Part shown: positions 23,208 through 33,016 of the stretch, one piece after another | Position numbering within the stretch: the stretch's first letter is position 1 | Layout of the letters: the number at the start of each line of letters is the position of its first letter | DNA from: Gallaecimonas xiamenensis 3-C-1 | GTDB lineage: Bacteria > Pseudomonadota > Gammaproteobacteria > Enterobacterales > Gallaecimonadaceae | Reading direction: 5' to 3' | Assembly: GCF_000299915.1 (NCBI RefSeq) | Contig: NZ_AMRI01000001.1 | Coordinates: 62,001 to 126,000 of the forward strand | DNA length: 64,000 nucleotides | Notes under the pieces: model-generated | The model's input: only the letters and a program-made list of their open reading frames with translations | What the model was told of the DNA's origin: nothing | Databases searched by the model: none | Translations under genes and position numbers: made by a program

Positions 23208-24848
23208 ATGTATCCGGAGCGGGACTTTCTGATTAACACTTTCGATAACGGCGGTTATAACCAAGCCCAGCTGATCGCCCCCAAGAGCCGGCACCAGGGA
23301 GACTTGCTGTGGCAAACCAACCTTGAGGGCAGCACAGGGCGTGTGCTGCTGACCGAGGTTCTGGACGGGGGCCGCTTCTTGGTGGTGGACTGGAACGCCA
23401 AGGTGTACCTGGGCAACCCCTACCTGCGCCGCTGCCGATTGCTGTGCGATCTGAAAGGCAATGTCTTTGTCCAGGCCTTGGTGAGCCGCGACAAGAGCAC
23501 CCTCTATCTGTGGAAAATGGACGAAGATCAGGGCAATTGGCTGCACCGGATCTGTCTGCGCCAAGAGCGGCTGGAGGCCAGCCTGGACCTGGACGCAGCC
23601 TATCTGGTTCAGGAGTTGGACGAAGACAGCCTGGATATGGGCATCAACAGGCCCTTGCGGCTGTTCGAGCGCCACGACGGCCAGTTGCTGTTCTACGACA
23701 TGGACGCTCACACTCCCAACCACGGCCTGCACCTGGTGGACCCCCAAAGCGGCGCCAGCCAGTTCTTTCCCCTGTCCCACCCGGTGGCAGACCGCAACTA
23801 CGAAGCGGCGGCCTTGGCCATCGACCCCAGTGGCCGCTATCTGGCCATGGCCTGCGCCGATCCCCAGGCCCTTTGCCGGCAGGATGGCGGATTCCAATAC
23901 CTGGTCAAAACCGTCGATGTTGAGCGCTTTGTGGAGGGTGAGCCGCTGCTGGCCCGCATCTTCAGCGCCGCCGAGCTGGGTGACAGGGCCGCACCTTTGC
24001 GCACATTGGGGGCCGCACGCCATGTCGAGTTGGGTGACTATTACGATCGCCTAAGCACCATCGCCTTTACCGCCGATGGCGGCCTCTGGTTGACCTGGCG
24101 GGACGGTAAACAAAGCCGTCTTGGCCTGGATGGGGCAATGTTGCCACTGTTTGCCCCCCGCCCCCTTTTAGGCTGGAATGAGCCTTTCGACCTCAAGCGC
24201 CAGGCTCATGATCTTTACCAGGCCGCCAACCACTGGCTGGCCAGCGGCGCGGGCAGCACCGAGGCAGAGCTGGCTTTCGATATTCCGCTGATACCGCTGC
24301 AGCAGTGGCTGACGGTGGCCCCCGATATGGCCCATCAGTTGGCGACCCTGGACGCCACAGTGTTGCCGGTTCGGGACTGGCAGCAAGACGTCGATATTCT
24401 GGCCACCCTGGAACAGCTGGAAAGGCTGATGCTGGATGTGGCAAGCCTGGTCAAGCGCAAACGCCTGACCCTGATCTTTGACGACCCCAAGGGCCAGTAC
24501 TGGGATGAAAAAGCCTTTGTCGAGCGGGCCCTTGGCTGTGTCGGCGGCGCCGAGATCCTGGCGCGGGTGCTGCGCAGCTTCCTGCTCTGCCCCGACGCCG
24601 GCAGCCTCTACAGCGACGAAGGTATGACCCCGGCCCTGGCCCATATGGCGGTGGCCCTGGCCTGTGAGGACGTCCGCTATATCGACGAGCTGCGGGCTTA
24701 TCTGTGGGCCATCGACCTTAGCCACCAGGACCACTTCGATGACCATTGGCTCTGTGAGGCCCTGGGCCGTGCCCACCGGGGGCACCCACAGCTTGAACGC
24801 CTGCTGGGCGAGGTGCGTTCCTGCTTTTTTGAGCAGGTGTTCGACTGA
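23208..24848 (+). CDS. Orphan protein, 546 aa, propeller-like N-terminal half
   Basis: I do not recognise a family. The start MYPERDFLINTFDNGGYNQA follows a strong AGAGGAGTAAGG. The first ~330 residues have recurring beta-rich units that read like propeller blades (GRFLVVDWNAKVYLGNPYLR, STLYLWKMDEDQGNWLHRIC, GRYLAMACADPQALCRQDGG, GGLWLTWRDGKQSRLGLDGA). The remainder is helical. There is no signal peptide or membrane segment, so it is probably cytosolic. It is convergent with two giant orphan paralogues (24894-30923) and may belong with them. A shared terminator separates the gene ends. Confidence 0.8.
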   Translation: MYPERDFLINTFDNGGYNQAQLIAPKSRHQGDLLWQTNLEGSTGRVLLTEVLDGGRFLVVDWNAKVYLGNPYLRRCRLLCDLKGNVFVQALVSRDKSTLYLWKMDEDQGNWLHRICLRQERLEASLDLDAAYLVQELDEDSLDMGINRPLRLFERHDGQLLFYDMDAHTPNHGLHLVDPQSGASQFFPLSHPVADRNYEAAALAIDPSGRYLAMACADPQALCRQDGGFQYLVKTVDVERFVEGEPLLARIFSAAELGDRAAPLRTLGAARHVELGDYYDRLSTIAFTADGGLWLTWRDGKQSRLGLDGAMLPLFAPRPLLGWNEPFDLKRQAHDLYQAANHWLASGAGSTEAELAFDIPLIPLQQWLTVAPDMAHQLATLDATVLPVRDWQQDVDILATLEQLERLMLDVASLVKRKRLTLIFDDPKGQYWDEKAFVERALGCVGGAEILARVLRSFLLCPDAGSLYSDEGMTPALAHMAVALACEDVRYIDELRAYLWAIDLSHQDHFDDHWLCEALGRAHRGHPQLERLLGEVRSCFFEQVFD

Positions 24849-24860
24849 ATCGCCGAGTCG

Positions 24861-24889
24861 AAAAAGGGGCCACAGGGCCCCTTTTTTTT
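24861..24889. terminator. Bidirectional terminator between convergent orphan genes
   Basis: AAAAAGGGGCC/GGCCCCTTTTT with A and T runs on either side, between the stops at 24848 and 24894. Confidence 0.9.
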
Positions 24890-24893
24890 ATTG

Positions 24894-27749
24894 TCAGGCC
24901 AGCAGGCTCCAGCCTTCCATCAGCCCGGCCAGCTTGTCCTGCTCGGCGATACTCAGGGTCTCCAGCACCGAGGTCTGGTCTTGCTCTTGCAGCCGGTAGA
25001 AGAGGCGGCGTACCTGGGGGGCCGGCAACTGGCGCAAGGCAAAGCGCAGCAGCAGATCCTGGCGCAGGGGCAGGGCGCAGAGGCGTTCGAACAGGGCTTC
25101 CTCGTTTTGGCTCTGCTCCCCATACAGGCCCAGGGCATCATCGCTGGACAGGGCGGTCAGGGGCAGCAGCCCCTGGTGGACTCGGGCATAGGCCAGGCCC
25201 TGGTGAGCCGATACCAATTGGTAGCCGCTCAAGCTGTGGTTGAGCAGCAGGGTGGCCAGGCGGTCGGCCATGGCCTTCGGCAGCAGCCAGAAGTAGTGGC
25301 CCGGGCTTAGCAGGTGTTCCTGATCCAGGCCGGCCAAGGGTCCCTGGCCCAGAGCCTTGAGGGCGCTGTCGTCGTCGCTCTGGCCTTCGATGTAGCAGCG
25401 CAGGGCCTCCAGGGTTGGTGCCACCCAATCCGGGTCAGCGAGGTTGGCCTGGATAAAGTGGCCAAGGGCCCGCCAGAAGGGGGCCATGGCCAGGGGCACC
25501 TGGGGGTGGCGCAGGTGCAGCAACAACTGGAACTGCCATTGACGCTGTTCACTGCGCCGGCCCAGGCCCCGGAACAGGGCTTCGGCAAAGGGCGGCGAGG
25601 CGGCGCAGTTGTCCAGCAAGGCCAGCAGTGGCTGCCAGGCCGCCGGACCATTGCCGGGCAGCAGGGCCTGGCGCAGGTGGGTGGCGGCGGTAAAGGCGCT
25701 CCATTGACTGCGGGGCACCCCCAGGCGCAACAGCGGTTCCCCCATATGGCGTATGTCCAGCAGTTGCTGCTGGTAACCGGGGCACTCCAGGGCCACCAGG
25801 CTGGCGATCAAATACTGGGGAGCAAGGTAAAGCAGCAAGTCCAGGAAGCGCTGCGGAGTCTGACCGCCGAGGCCGGCGCCGGCCAGCCAGTAACAGGCGG
25901 CCAGCTGCGGCAGCAGCGCCGCCTCTGCCAGCAGCCGGTAGCCGGGCTGTTGGTCTGAATAAGGCGCCTCGGGGTGCAGCCAGCGCAGCAGTTGACCCTT
26001 GAGGTGAGAGGCGTCGCTGGTCTGGCCCTCGCCGGCCAGGTAGAGGGCCAGGCGCTGCTGGTCCGCATCGCTTATGCCTTCGTCGTTGTGACTGTCCTGG
26101 CAGCGCAGCTGGGCCAGCACCGCCTGGAACAGATCGCCGGCCAGGTGCTGGGCCAGGTAACTGGCCATGGCTTCTTGGTCAAGGCCTGGGGCATCTTTGG
26201 CCAACAGGTAGGCCCCATAGGTACGGGCCAGGGGCAGATCGGGAAAGCCGGCCGGAGCCAACTCCCGGGGGTGCTCGGCCAGCAGCCTGGCCAGAACCTG
26301 GGCGCTGAGCTGGTAGGGGCGTTCGGCCAGGGAACACAGATCGGCCATCAGGGAGCGGGGTTTGGCCGGATAGCGGGCGACAAAGGCATCTTCTTCCAAC
26401 AACTGGTAGGGCTTTATCACCTGCTCAAGGAGCCCCTGGGGCCAGATTGGCCGGCCCAACAGCCGATGGACGATGTCCAGCAACCTCAGGTATTGGTCTT
26501 TGGCGTCAGGGGCACCCCGTTCCAGGCGGGTCTCGGCGGCGGCCAGCAACAGCGGTGCCGCTTCGGTCAGGGCCTGGTTGGTCAGGGAACTGACACCTTC
26601 GTCGGCCAGCCAAAAATCCAGGTAATCGTAAAAACCCGGCGCCTGCTCCCGTTCCAGGGCGGCAAAATCAAAGGCGGCGAGGTTGTCCAGAGCCGGGCTA
26701 TTGTCCCCGGTCTCCACATAGCTTTGCAGGGCGGCGCCGTCCGGCAGGCTGCCCACAAAGGTCAGCAGATCCAGGTAGGCCTCGGGGACTTCCACTTCCC
26801 GTTTGTCCTGCACCCAGCCTTGCCGTTCGCGCTCGCAAATGGCGGTCAGGGGGTATTGGGCTTCACTAAGAATGCTGTCGAGCAGCTGCTGGGCATGGTG
26901 GGCCAGGGGCAAATCCAGCCAGGGCAGGTGGGCCAGCAGGGTGGCCTGTTGCTGGTGGTCCAGGTGCCAGAGGTTGGGCTGGTCCCAGCTGTCCAGATCC
27001 TGGTAGAGGGCCAGCACCGGGTTCAGCTCCTCGTGGCGATGGCTCAGCAGCATGGGGGCGGCCAGCAGGCGGCGCTTAAGCTCGTCCTTGAACCAGCCCA
27101 GATCCTCCGGGTGTTCCTGCAGGTGCTGGGCCAGGGACGGAAGCCGGTTGGCGCTGTCGCTCAGTTCAGCATACATGGCCCGGCGAAAATGGCCGTTGTC
27201 GCACCACAGGTAGGCTTGGATCAGTTGCCGCTCCCAGCCTTTACGTTTGAGCAGATCATAAAGAAAGCTGCGATAGGGCCAGTAGTGGTGGCTGTCCCAA
27301 CTGGGGGTGAAGAAGTGGCCGAGCAGATAGCTGTATTGGGGCAAGACCCTGGCCAGCACATAGAGGGCCTCGGCGCCGAATACCTGGTCGTGGTCGGCCA
27401 GCAGCAGGGCGCTGTCGTTGACCCGGCGACTGTAGGCCACCATGGCCTGGGCCGTGGCTACCACCTCCTGATGCAGCTCGGCGCGCACCAGGGCGGCGGC
27501 AAACAGCAGGGTTTCCCCCAAGGGGTGCAGCCCCAAGGCCAGGGAGCGCTCCAGCAGCGGCTTGTTGATGGTCAGATCGTCGACGCTGAGCGGCTGGCCG
27601 TTGTCGGCGTTGCGAAAGTCGAGGATCAACCGGCCGCCTTCGAAGGCCTGGTGGCTGTCCAGCAGTTGGCGATATTGGGCCAGGGCGGCGGCCAGGCTCG
27701 CCGAGGAGTCCAGCTGTACCCAAAGGGGACTCAGAAGTGGCTTTGTCAT
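24894..27749 (-). CDS. Giant orphan helical-repeat protein, 951 aa (paralogue of 27942-30923)
   Basis: I do not recognise a family. The protein begins MTKPLLSPLWVQLDSSASLA and is Leu/Gln/Ala-rich and almost entirely helical in appearance, like a TPR/HEAT-type solenoid. It has no signal peptide or membrane segment. It shares many blocks with the upstream neighbour: VNDSALLLADHD, LPQYSYLLGHFFTPSWD, LIQAYLWCDNGHFRRAMY, and near the C-terminus HYFWLLPKAMADRLATLLL. Similarity seems to run over the whole length, so this is a duplication. The ribosome-binding site is weak. A role as a scaffold or sensor is only a guess from architecture. Confidence 0.82.
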   Translation of the reverse strand: MTKPLLSPLWVQLDSSASLAAALAQYRQLLDSHQAFEGGRLILDFRNADNGQPLSVDDLTINKPLLERSLALGLHPLGETLLFAAALVRAELHQEVVATAQAMVAYSRRVNDSALLLADHDQVFGAEALYVLARVLPQYSYLLGHFFTPSWDSHHYWPYRSFLYDLLKRKGWERQLIQAYLWCDNGHFRRAMYAELSDSANRLPSLAQHLQEHPEDLGWFKDELKRRLLAAPMLLSHRHEELNPVLALYQDLDSWDQPNLWHLDHQQQATLLAHLPWLDLPLAHHAQQLLDSILSEAQYPLTAICERERQGWVQDKREVEVPEAYLDLLTFVGSLPDGAALQSYVETGDNSPALDNLAAFDFAALEREQAPGFYDYLDFWLADEGVSSLTNQALTEAAPLLLAAAETRLERGAPDAKDQYLRLLDIVHRLLGRPIWPQGLLEQVIKPYQLLEEDAFVARYPAKPRSLMADLCSLAERPYQLSAQVLARLLAEHPRELAPAGFPDLPLARTYGAYLLAKDAPGLDQEAMASYLAQHLAGDLFQAVLAQLRCQDSHNDEGISDADQQRLALYLAGEGQTSDASHLKGQLLRWLHPEAPYSDQQPGYRLLAEAALLPQLAACYWLAGAGLGGQTPQRFLDLLLYLAPQYLIASLVALECPGYQQQLLDIRHMGEPLLRLGVPRSQWSAFTAATHLRQALLPGNGPAAWQPLLALLDNCAASPPFAEALFRGLGRRSEQRQWQFQLLLHLRHPQVPLAMAPFWRALGHFIQANLADPDWVAPTLEALRCYIEGQSDDDSALKALGQGPLAGLDQEHLLSPGHYFWLLPKAMADRLATLLLNHSLSGYQLVSAHQGLAYARVHQGLLPLTALSSDDALGLYGEQSQNEEALFERLCALPLRQDLLLRFALRQLPAPQVRRLFYRLQEQDQTSVLETLSIAEQDKLAGLMEGWSLLA

Positions 27750-27905
27750 GATCGCTATCTGTTATGAAAAAGCCCGGCCCAAGCCGCCGGCTACCCTGGT
27801 AACACAAGGCTATCCGCGTGATTGGAAAAGACTTTTTGCTATTGCTCTTAACAGCGTTAAGGCGACTGAGACGGGCCTGAGGTGAAGCGGCGATAGCGGG
27901 GGACC

Positions 27906-27935
27906 ATGCCGGTCCGGGCAGCGCCGGACCGGCAT
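27906..27935. repeat. Inverted repeat between the two giant paralogues
   Basis: ATGCCGGTCCG and CGGACCGGCAT form an 11-bp perfect stem around an eight-base loop, just downstream of the 993-aa gene. There is no strong T run on the minus strand, so it may be a 3' stabilising hairpin or weak terminator. Confidence 0.6.
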
Positions 27936-27941
27936 CTGTCT

Positions 27942-30923
27942 TTATTTCAGTAAATGCCGATATTTAACGGTTAGGGGCAAGGCCTTCTCGCGGATGCGAA
28001 GGTCGCTGTCCTGGCGTAGCAGGGCCAGCATCTTCAGGCCTTGGGGCTCCTTGGCGATGAGCTTGAGCAGGTTTTGCTTGCTGACGCTGTTCATGGCGGT
28101 AAACCAGCTGGTCTCGGCCTTGGGATCCAGGCGGCGCAGCACGCTGCGGCAGACAAACTCATCGAACTGAAAGAGCGCCAGTTCCAGTAGCTGCTGGGGG
28201 GCCGCTCCCTGGCGCTCCAGTTGCTCAAGGGCGTAGCGGTCCAACTCGATGCGGTTATCCTCCCAGCGGCCGTAGCGCTTGTTGCTGGGGTAATGGCGCC
28301 AGTCCAGGCAGCCCAGTTGCAGCCACAGCAAGCTGCGCCAGTCGCTATCAAAGAGGCAAAAACCCTCTACCCCCAACCCCAGGAACAACTGCGCCAAGCG
28401 GTCGCCGGTGTCTTTGGGTAGCAGCCAGAGCATGTCGCTCAGCTGCACCTGATGGGGGTTGTAGCGCCCCAGGGCCAGTTCTTCCATCAGGCACTGGTCC
28501 TTGATGGCCGCCAGGGCGTCGGCCAGGGGCAACTGCCCTTGCAGGTAGCCTTGCAGCTGGCCAAACAGGGTCTCGCCGCCGAGGCCGGGCAACAGGTTGA
28601 AGTCCACAAAGCGGCGTAGCTGGGTCCAAAAGAGCGGCCAGGGGAAGGGCTGGCCGCAGCGCAGGTGCAAGGCCATCTGGAACCAAGCCTGCACCTCTTC
28701 GCCGGCCAGGGCCAGGTGGCCAAGCCAAGCCTCGGCTGCCGCCGGGTGCTGGCCGTAATAATCGAGCCGGCCCAGCACTTTTTGCCAATAGCAGGGCTCA
28801 TGGTTGCGAGGGTGCAATGCCTGCTGGTAATGGCCAAAGGTTGCCAGCAGTTCCAGCAGATGGGCCGGCACCGACAGCTGGGCCAGGAAGGCGTAGCAGG
28901 CCTCTTCATCCTGGGACGGGCTGAAGTCGTCCTGGGGCTGGTACCAGTCCGGCGCCTGGCTGGCGTCGGCAAACCAGCCGTTGGGGTTGGTCTTTTGGGT
29001 CTGGCGTACAAAGCGGCTCAGGGTAAAGACCGGGGCCAAGGCCAGCAGCAGCGCAAAAAGCCGCTTGGCCTCGGCCGCCGGGGTGGCGGCCAGCAGCTGC
29101 CAAAAGAGGCTGGCCAGTACCGGCTCGAGGTCGTCTTGTTCCAGCCATTCATAGGCCGGCTGGCTGGGGCTGTAAGGGGCCTCCTTTGCCAAAGCCTGGC
29201 CAAGGGCCGCCGCCGTTTCCTCTACGGCTTCGCCGCTTTGCAGGTAGCGCTCAAGGGCCTGGCAGCAGGGCTTTGGAAGGGCTGCTGAGCTCAAGGTTGC
29301 CCACCAATCTTTTACCAGCTGCTGGCCAAGATAAGCCACCAGGGCAGCCTCGCCCTGGTGCTTAGCCAGGTGATAGGCGGCAAAGGCCCTGGCCTTGGGG
29401 CTGTCCGGCCAAAGCTCAGGGGCGGGCAGGGGGCCGCCCAGCTTGGCCTCGATAGCCTGCATTGCCTTGAGGTTAAGCCCTTCTCTTGCTGCCAGCAGCG
29501 CCTGTGCCAGCTTGTCCTGGGCTGGCAGCGAACGGTGGCGGCTTTGGCTAAGGCTGAGGTCGATGTCGTACTGTTTGGCCAGGTCCTGGTAGAAGCTGGC
29601 CGGCCACTGGGGGTGGGCCAGCAGGGCGTCAAACACATCCAGCAACCGCCAGTAGATGTCCTGGTCTTTGGCCGTCGCCAACAGCCGTTCCGCCCCCATC
29701 AGCACCAGGCCGATGTTGCCGGCCATGATGTCGCAAGAGAGCTCTTGCGGGGAGTCATTGGCTACCCAAAACAGCAGGTGCTCGTAGAGATCCGGGGCCT
29801 GGGCGCGTTTGAGCTTTCTAAAATCAAAAGGCGGGTACTGGCCAAGAAAGCGGTTGTCGCCCCCTCGCACCACATAGTCTATCAGTGCCTGGCCCCTGGG
29901 CAGACTGGCGAAAAAGGCCCGCAGGTAGTCCCAGCTCCGGTCTGGGGTTGCCGCTTGGTCCTCCTCTTCAGCAAGCTGGGAATGCCAGTCGAGGCGATCG
30001 CTGTCGCTGATGATGACCCAGGGGCCTTGCCCTTCCTGGCGCAGCCGTTGCAAAAGGGCGCTGCCGTGCTGGGCCAGGCTCTGGCCGCACAGCAGCTGGG
30101 TATCGAGGCGGGCAACCAGATCATCGTTGTCATAATTGCGCCAGCCTTGTTCGCCCCAGCTGTCGAGGTCGTAGAAGAAGGCCATCAGCAAGGAGGGGAA
30201 GTCGGTGTACTCTTCTCTGTCACTGAAAGCCAGCAGCGGCACTGCCCTTAGCCGCCTGACCAGGCTGTTTTGGAAGGCGGCCAGGGCCTCGGGGTGGTGG
30301 GTCAGGTGGCTGGCCAGGGACGGCAGTGGCGTTGGGTGCTCTTCGCCTCCGTCGTACATGGCGCGGCGAAAACGGTCGTTGTCACACCAGAGGTAGGCCT
30401 TGATAAGGTCCTGGGTCCAGCCCCTTTCCTGCACCAGGCGATAGAGCAGCATGCAGCTGGGGTAGTCCAGGTTGGTGTCCCAGTAGGGTACCAGGGCATG
30501 GCCCAGCAGGTAGCTGTATTGGGGTAGCTGCCGGGCCAGCAGGTAAAGGGCAAACACCGCGAATTGCTGCTCGCCGTCTTCGTCGGCAAAGAGGTAGGCG
30601 CTGTCGTTGACCCGGCGGCAATAGGCCACCATGGCCCTGGCGGTGGCCGCCACCTCGTCGTTGAGTTCAGGGTGGGCCAGGGCGGCGGCAAACAGCAGCA
30701 TGTCGAAGCTGTAGTGGATCTCCCACTCGTCAAAGCAGGCCAGCAGCGGCAGGGCTTGGCTCCAGTCGTCCCGGTCCTGGCGTTCCTGAACTGCCAGGTA
30801 GTAGCTGTCAAAGGCTTGGTGGTTATCCAGCAGAGTACGAAACTGGCTGAGGCTGGCTTGGAGGCTGGCAAGGTTGCCGGGCTCTATTTCGAGGTAACGA
30901 ACGGGGTTGTGCCTTAACGACAT
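27942..30923 (-). CDS. Giant orphan helical-repeat protein, 993 aa (paralogue of 24894-27749)
   Basis: Starts MSLRHNPVRYLEIEPGNLAS with AAAGGA six bases upstream; the open extension to 30986 lacks support. It is helical, Leu/Gln-rich, without export or membrane signals. Blocks shared with the sister are VNDSAYLFADED, LPQYSYLLGHALVPYWD, LIKAYLWCDNDRFRRAMYD, and DMLWLLPKDTGDRLAQLFLG near the C-terminus. The conserved aromatic/Asp motif AYLWCDN-x-FRRAMY is a good search key for the family. The two genes are co-directional, about 190 bases apart. No function can be assigned from the sequence. Confidence 0.82.
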   Translation of the reverse strand: MSLRHNPVRYLEIEPGNLASLQASLSQFRTLLDNHQAFDSYYLAVQERQDRDDWSQALPLLACFDEWEIHYSFDMLLFAAALAHPELNDEVAATARAMVAYCRRVNDSAYLFADEDGEQQFAVFALYLLARQLPQYSYLLGHALVPYWDTNLDYPSCMLLYRLVQERGWTQDLIKAYLWCDNDRFRRAMYDGGEEHPTPLPSLASHLTHHPEALAAFQNSLVRRLRAVPLLAFSDREEYTDFPSLLMAFFYDLDSWGEQGWRNYDNDDLVARLDTQLLCGQSLAQHGSALLQRLRQEGQGPWVIISDSDRLDWHSQLAEEEDQAATPDRSWDYLRAFFASLPRGQALIDYVVRGGDNRFLGQYPPFDFRKLKRAQAPDLYEHLLFWVANDSPQELSCDIMAGNIGLVLMGAERLLATAKDQDIYWRLLDVFDALLAHPQWPASFYQDLAKQYDIDLSLSQSRHRSLPAQDKLAQALLAAREGLNLKAMQAIEAKLGGPLPAPELWPDSPKARAFAAYHLAKHQGEAALVAYLGQQLVKDWWATLSSAALPKPCCQALERYLQSGEAVEETAAALGQALAKEAPYSPSQPAYEWLEQDDLEPVLASLFWQLLAATPAAEAKRLFALLLALAPVFTLSRFVRQTQKTNPNGWFADASQAPDWYQPQDDFSPSQDEEACYAFLAQLSVPAHLLELLATFGHYQQALHPRNHEPCYWQKVLGRLDYYGQHPAAAEAWLGHLALAGEEVQAWFQMALHLRCGQPFPWPLFWTQLRRFVDFNLLPGLGGETLFGQLQGYLQGQLPLADALAAIKDQCLMEELALGRYNPHQVQLSDMLWLLPKDTGDRLAQLFLGLGVEGFCLFDSDWRSLLWLQLGCLDWRHYPSNKRYGRWEDNRIELDRYALEQLERQGAAPQQLLELALFQFDEFVCRSVLRRLDPKAETSWFTAMNSVSKQNLLKLIAKEPQGLKMLALLRQDSDLRIREKALPLTVKYRHLLK

Positions 30924-31056
30924 GGCAATCCTTTTGCGAAGGGCTTGGCCCTTTTCCTTTGACTGTGAGGGGGCTTTATACCGCAATAGGGCGGCGAAGG
31001 CAGAAGGAAAGCTGAGGCGAGGTGGTCTGGCTGGTTAAAGATCCAGCAAAAGGGCA

Positions 31057-31085
31057 GAAAAAAGGCCGGTTATACCGGCCTTTTT
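31057..31085 (-). terminator. Rho-independent terminator of the DUF885 gene
   Basis: On the minus strand AAGGCCGG/CCGGCCTTTTTT, a few bases after the stop. Confidence 0.85.
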
Positions 31086-31090
31086 CCCGT

Positions 31091-32908
31091 TTAGGCTTGG
31101 TGCTCGGCGATGTAGCGGTCAACCAGCTGTTCCAGCACGTCCAGGGGCACGGCGCCGTTTTTCAGCACCAGATCGTGGTAGTCGCGCAGGTCGAACTTGT
31201 CACCCAGGGCGGCCTTGGCCTTTTCACGCAGGGACAGGATCTTCATCATCCCCACCTTGTAGGCGGTGGCCTGGCCGGGCATGACGATGTAGCGCTCTAT
31301 CTCCGCTACCACGTCGCTCTCGGCCATGCCTGTGTTGTCTTTCATATAGGCGATGGCCGCTTCGCGGGTCCAGTGCTTGTGGTGGATACCGGTGTCCACC
31401 ACCAGGCGCACCGCCCGGAACAGCTCGGCTACCAGGCGCCCTATGTTGTCGTAGGGGTCCTTTTCAAAGCCCAGCTCCCAGGCCAGGTACTCGGCGTAAA
31501 GGGCCCAGCCCTCGGTGTAGGCGGTGAAAGGGGACATACGCCGGAAAAAGGGCATGCTGTCCTGTTCCATGGCCAGGGCAATCTGGAAATGGTGGCCGGG
31601 AATGCCTTCGTGGTAGGCCAGGGTACGCATGCCAAAGCGCGGGGTGGCCTTGATGTCGAACAGGTTGGCATAGAAGCGGCCGGGGCGGCTGCCGTCCAGG
31701 GAGGGCTGCTCATAGTAGGCGCCGGGAGCGGTCTTTTCCTTGAACTGGGGAATGCGCACCACTTCCATGCCGGCCTTGGGCCTGATGCGAAAGGCCTGGT
31801 CCAGGCCGGCGCTCACTTCGTCCAGTATGGTCTGGTAGTCGGCCAGGATCTGGGCGCGGCCAGCGTCGGTGTCGGGGTAGTAGAAGCGCGGATCGGCGCT
31901 GAGCTGGTCCATGGCGGCGGTAAAGCCCTGGCTGACGTCACGGCCTTCGGCGGCCAGTATGGCCAGGATCTCACCCTGGATGCGGGCCACTTCCGACAGC
32001 CCCAACTGGTGGATTTCGTCGGCGCTCATGTCGGTGGTGGTGTAGATCCGCAGGGCCTGGGCATAGGCCTTGTCACCGTCCGGCAGATGCCAGAGGCCGT
32101 CGTCGGTACCGGCCTTGTCCTTGAGCTTGGCAAAGTAGTCAATCAGGTGCTGGTAGGCCGGGTATACCTGGCCGCTGATGGTGGTTTCGGCCTCGGTCAG
32201 CAGGGCGTCCTGGCTGGCCGTGGGCACCTTTGTGTCGGCCAGTTTGCGGGCCAGGGCCTGGTAGAGGATGTTGTCGGTGACCGGGGTGGCCACAAAGGCC
32301 TGCATTTCGTCCAGCACCCGCTCGATAACAAAACGGGGCGGGATTATGCCCTTGTCTTCACGTAGCTGAAGGCCTTCAAGAACCTGGCCGAACTTGCGAT
32401 CAACCGCCCTGAGACGGGCCAGGTAATACTGGGCGTCTTCCTCGTTTTGTACCCTGTGCTGACCGTCCATAAAGCTGGGAAAGTTGCTCTGGGCCCCAAA
32501 CAGCTGGTTGACTGGGTAGTTGTGGTAGCGGTAGGGCTCGGCGGCCTTGGCGCTGTCCAGCAGGTACAGGGCGATGTCCTTGGACAGCTTGTCTTCGCTG
32601 CTCAGGTCGCTGTCCGGGTATTGGTTGATGACGTCACGGATCTGGCTGACTTTGGCGAACAGTTGGTCGGCCTTGGCCGGGCTCTCGTCGTCCAGCTCGG
32701 CGTTGTGGCCCTTGATGCCCAGGTTTTCTAGGAAACCAAGGGAGGTGAGGGTTTCGGGGCTTTCAAAGGCCAGCTTCAGCACTTCCCGGTCCAGGAAGGC
32801 GCGGAAAAAGAAGGGTTTCTTGGCGTACCACTCGTGGGCGGCCAGGCCCCCGGCCGCCAGGATCAGCAGCAGCAGGGTCAGTCCCAGCCTCTTGAATAAT
32901 GTCTTCAC
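31091..32908 (-). CDS. DUF885-family putative metallopeptidase, membrane-anchored
   Basis: A 605-aa protein. The start is taken as GTG at 32908 (VKTLFKRLGLTLLLLILAAG) because AAGGAG lies nine bases upstream; the earlier GTG at 32929 overlaps that site. The hydrophobic N-terminus is a signal anchor, so the enzyme faces the periplasm. The DUF885 hallmark HEGIPGHHFQ, an HExxxxHH-type zinc motif, is present, followed by TPRAGP-like helices (YTEGWALYAEYLAWELGFEK) with the downstream Glu ligand, and IAYMKDNTGMAESDVVAEIE. Members are predicted zinc carboxy- or aminopeptidases related to M32/M3-like folds; the substrate is unknown. Confidence 0.87.
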   Translation of the reverse strand: MKTLFKRLGLTLLLLILAAGGLAAHEWYAKKPFFFRAFLDREVLKLAFESPETLTSLGFLENLGIKGHNAELDDESPAKADQLFAKVSQIRDVINQYPDSDLSSEDKLSKDIALYLLDSAKAAEPYRYHNYPVNQLFGAQSNFPSFMDGQHRVQNEEDAQYYLARLRAVDRKFGQVLEGLQLREDKGIIPPRFVIERVLDEMQAFVATPVTDNILYQALARKLADTKVPTASQDALLTEAETTISGQVYPAYQHLIDYFAKLKDKAGTDDGLWHLPDGDKAYAQALRIYTTTDMSADEIHQLGLSEVARIQGEILAILAAEGRDVSQGFTAAMDQLSADPRFYYPDTDAGRAQILADYQTILDEVSAGLDQAFRIRPKAGMEVVRIPQFKEKTAPGAYYEQPSLDGSRPGRFYANLFDIKATPRFGMRTLAYHEGIPGHHFQIALAMEQDSMPFFRRMSPFTAYTEGWALYAEYLAWELGFEKDPYDNIGRLVAELFRAVRLVVDTGIHHKHWTREAAIAYMKDNTGMAESDVVAEIERYIVMPGQATAYKVGMMKILSLREKAKAALGDKFDLRDYHDLVLKNGAVPLDVLEQLVDRYIAEHQA

Positions 32909-32982
32909 GTTGCAGTTCTCCTTTTGCACTGCAACGACACTAACAGATTGTTAACAAAAGGGAAGTGTAAGGGGAGCAAAAC

Positions 32983-33010
32983 AAAAAGCCCGCTCAAGGA
33001 GCGGGCTTTT
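32983..33010 (-). terminator. Rho-independent terminator of the tRNA-Val transcript
   Basis: On the minus strand AAAGCCCGCTCC/GGAGCGGGCTTTTTG-type hairpin seven bases beyond the 3' end of the second tRNA-Val. Confidence 0.9.
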
Positions 33011-33016
33011 GCGATT

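Noticed and set aside
25974-27767. 597-codon plus-strand frame antisense to the 951-aa orphan
   Set aside because: Gln/Gly-rich shadow composition. The minus-strand frame has a paralogue with conserved motifs, which settles the coding strand.
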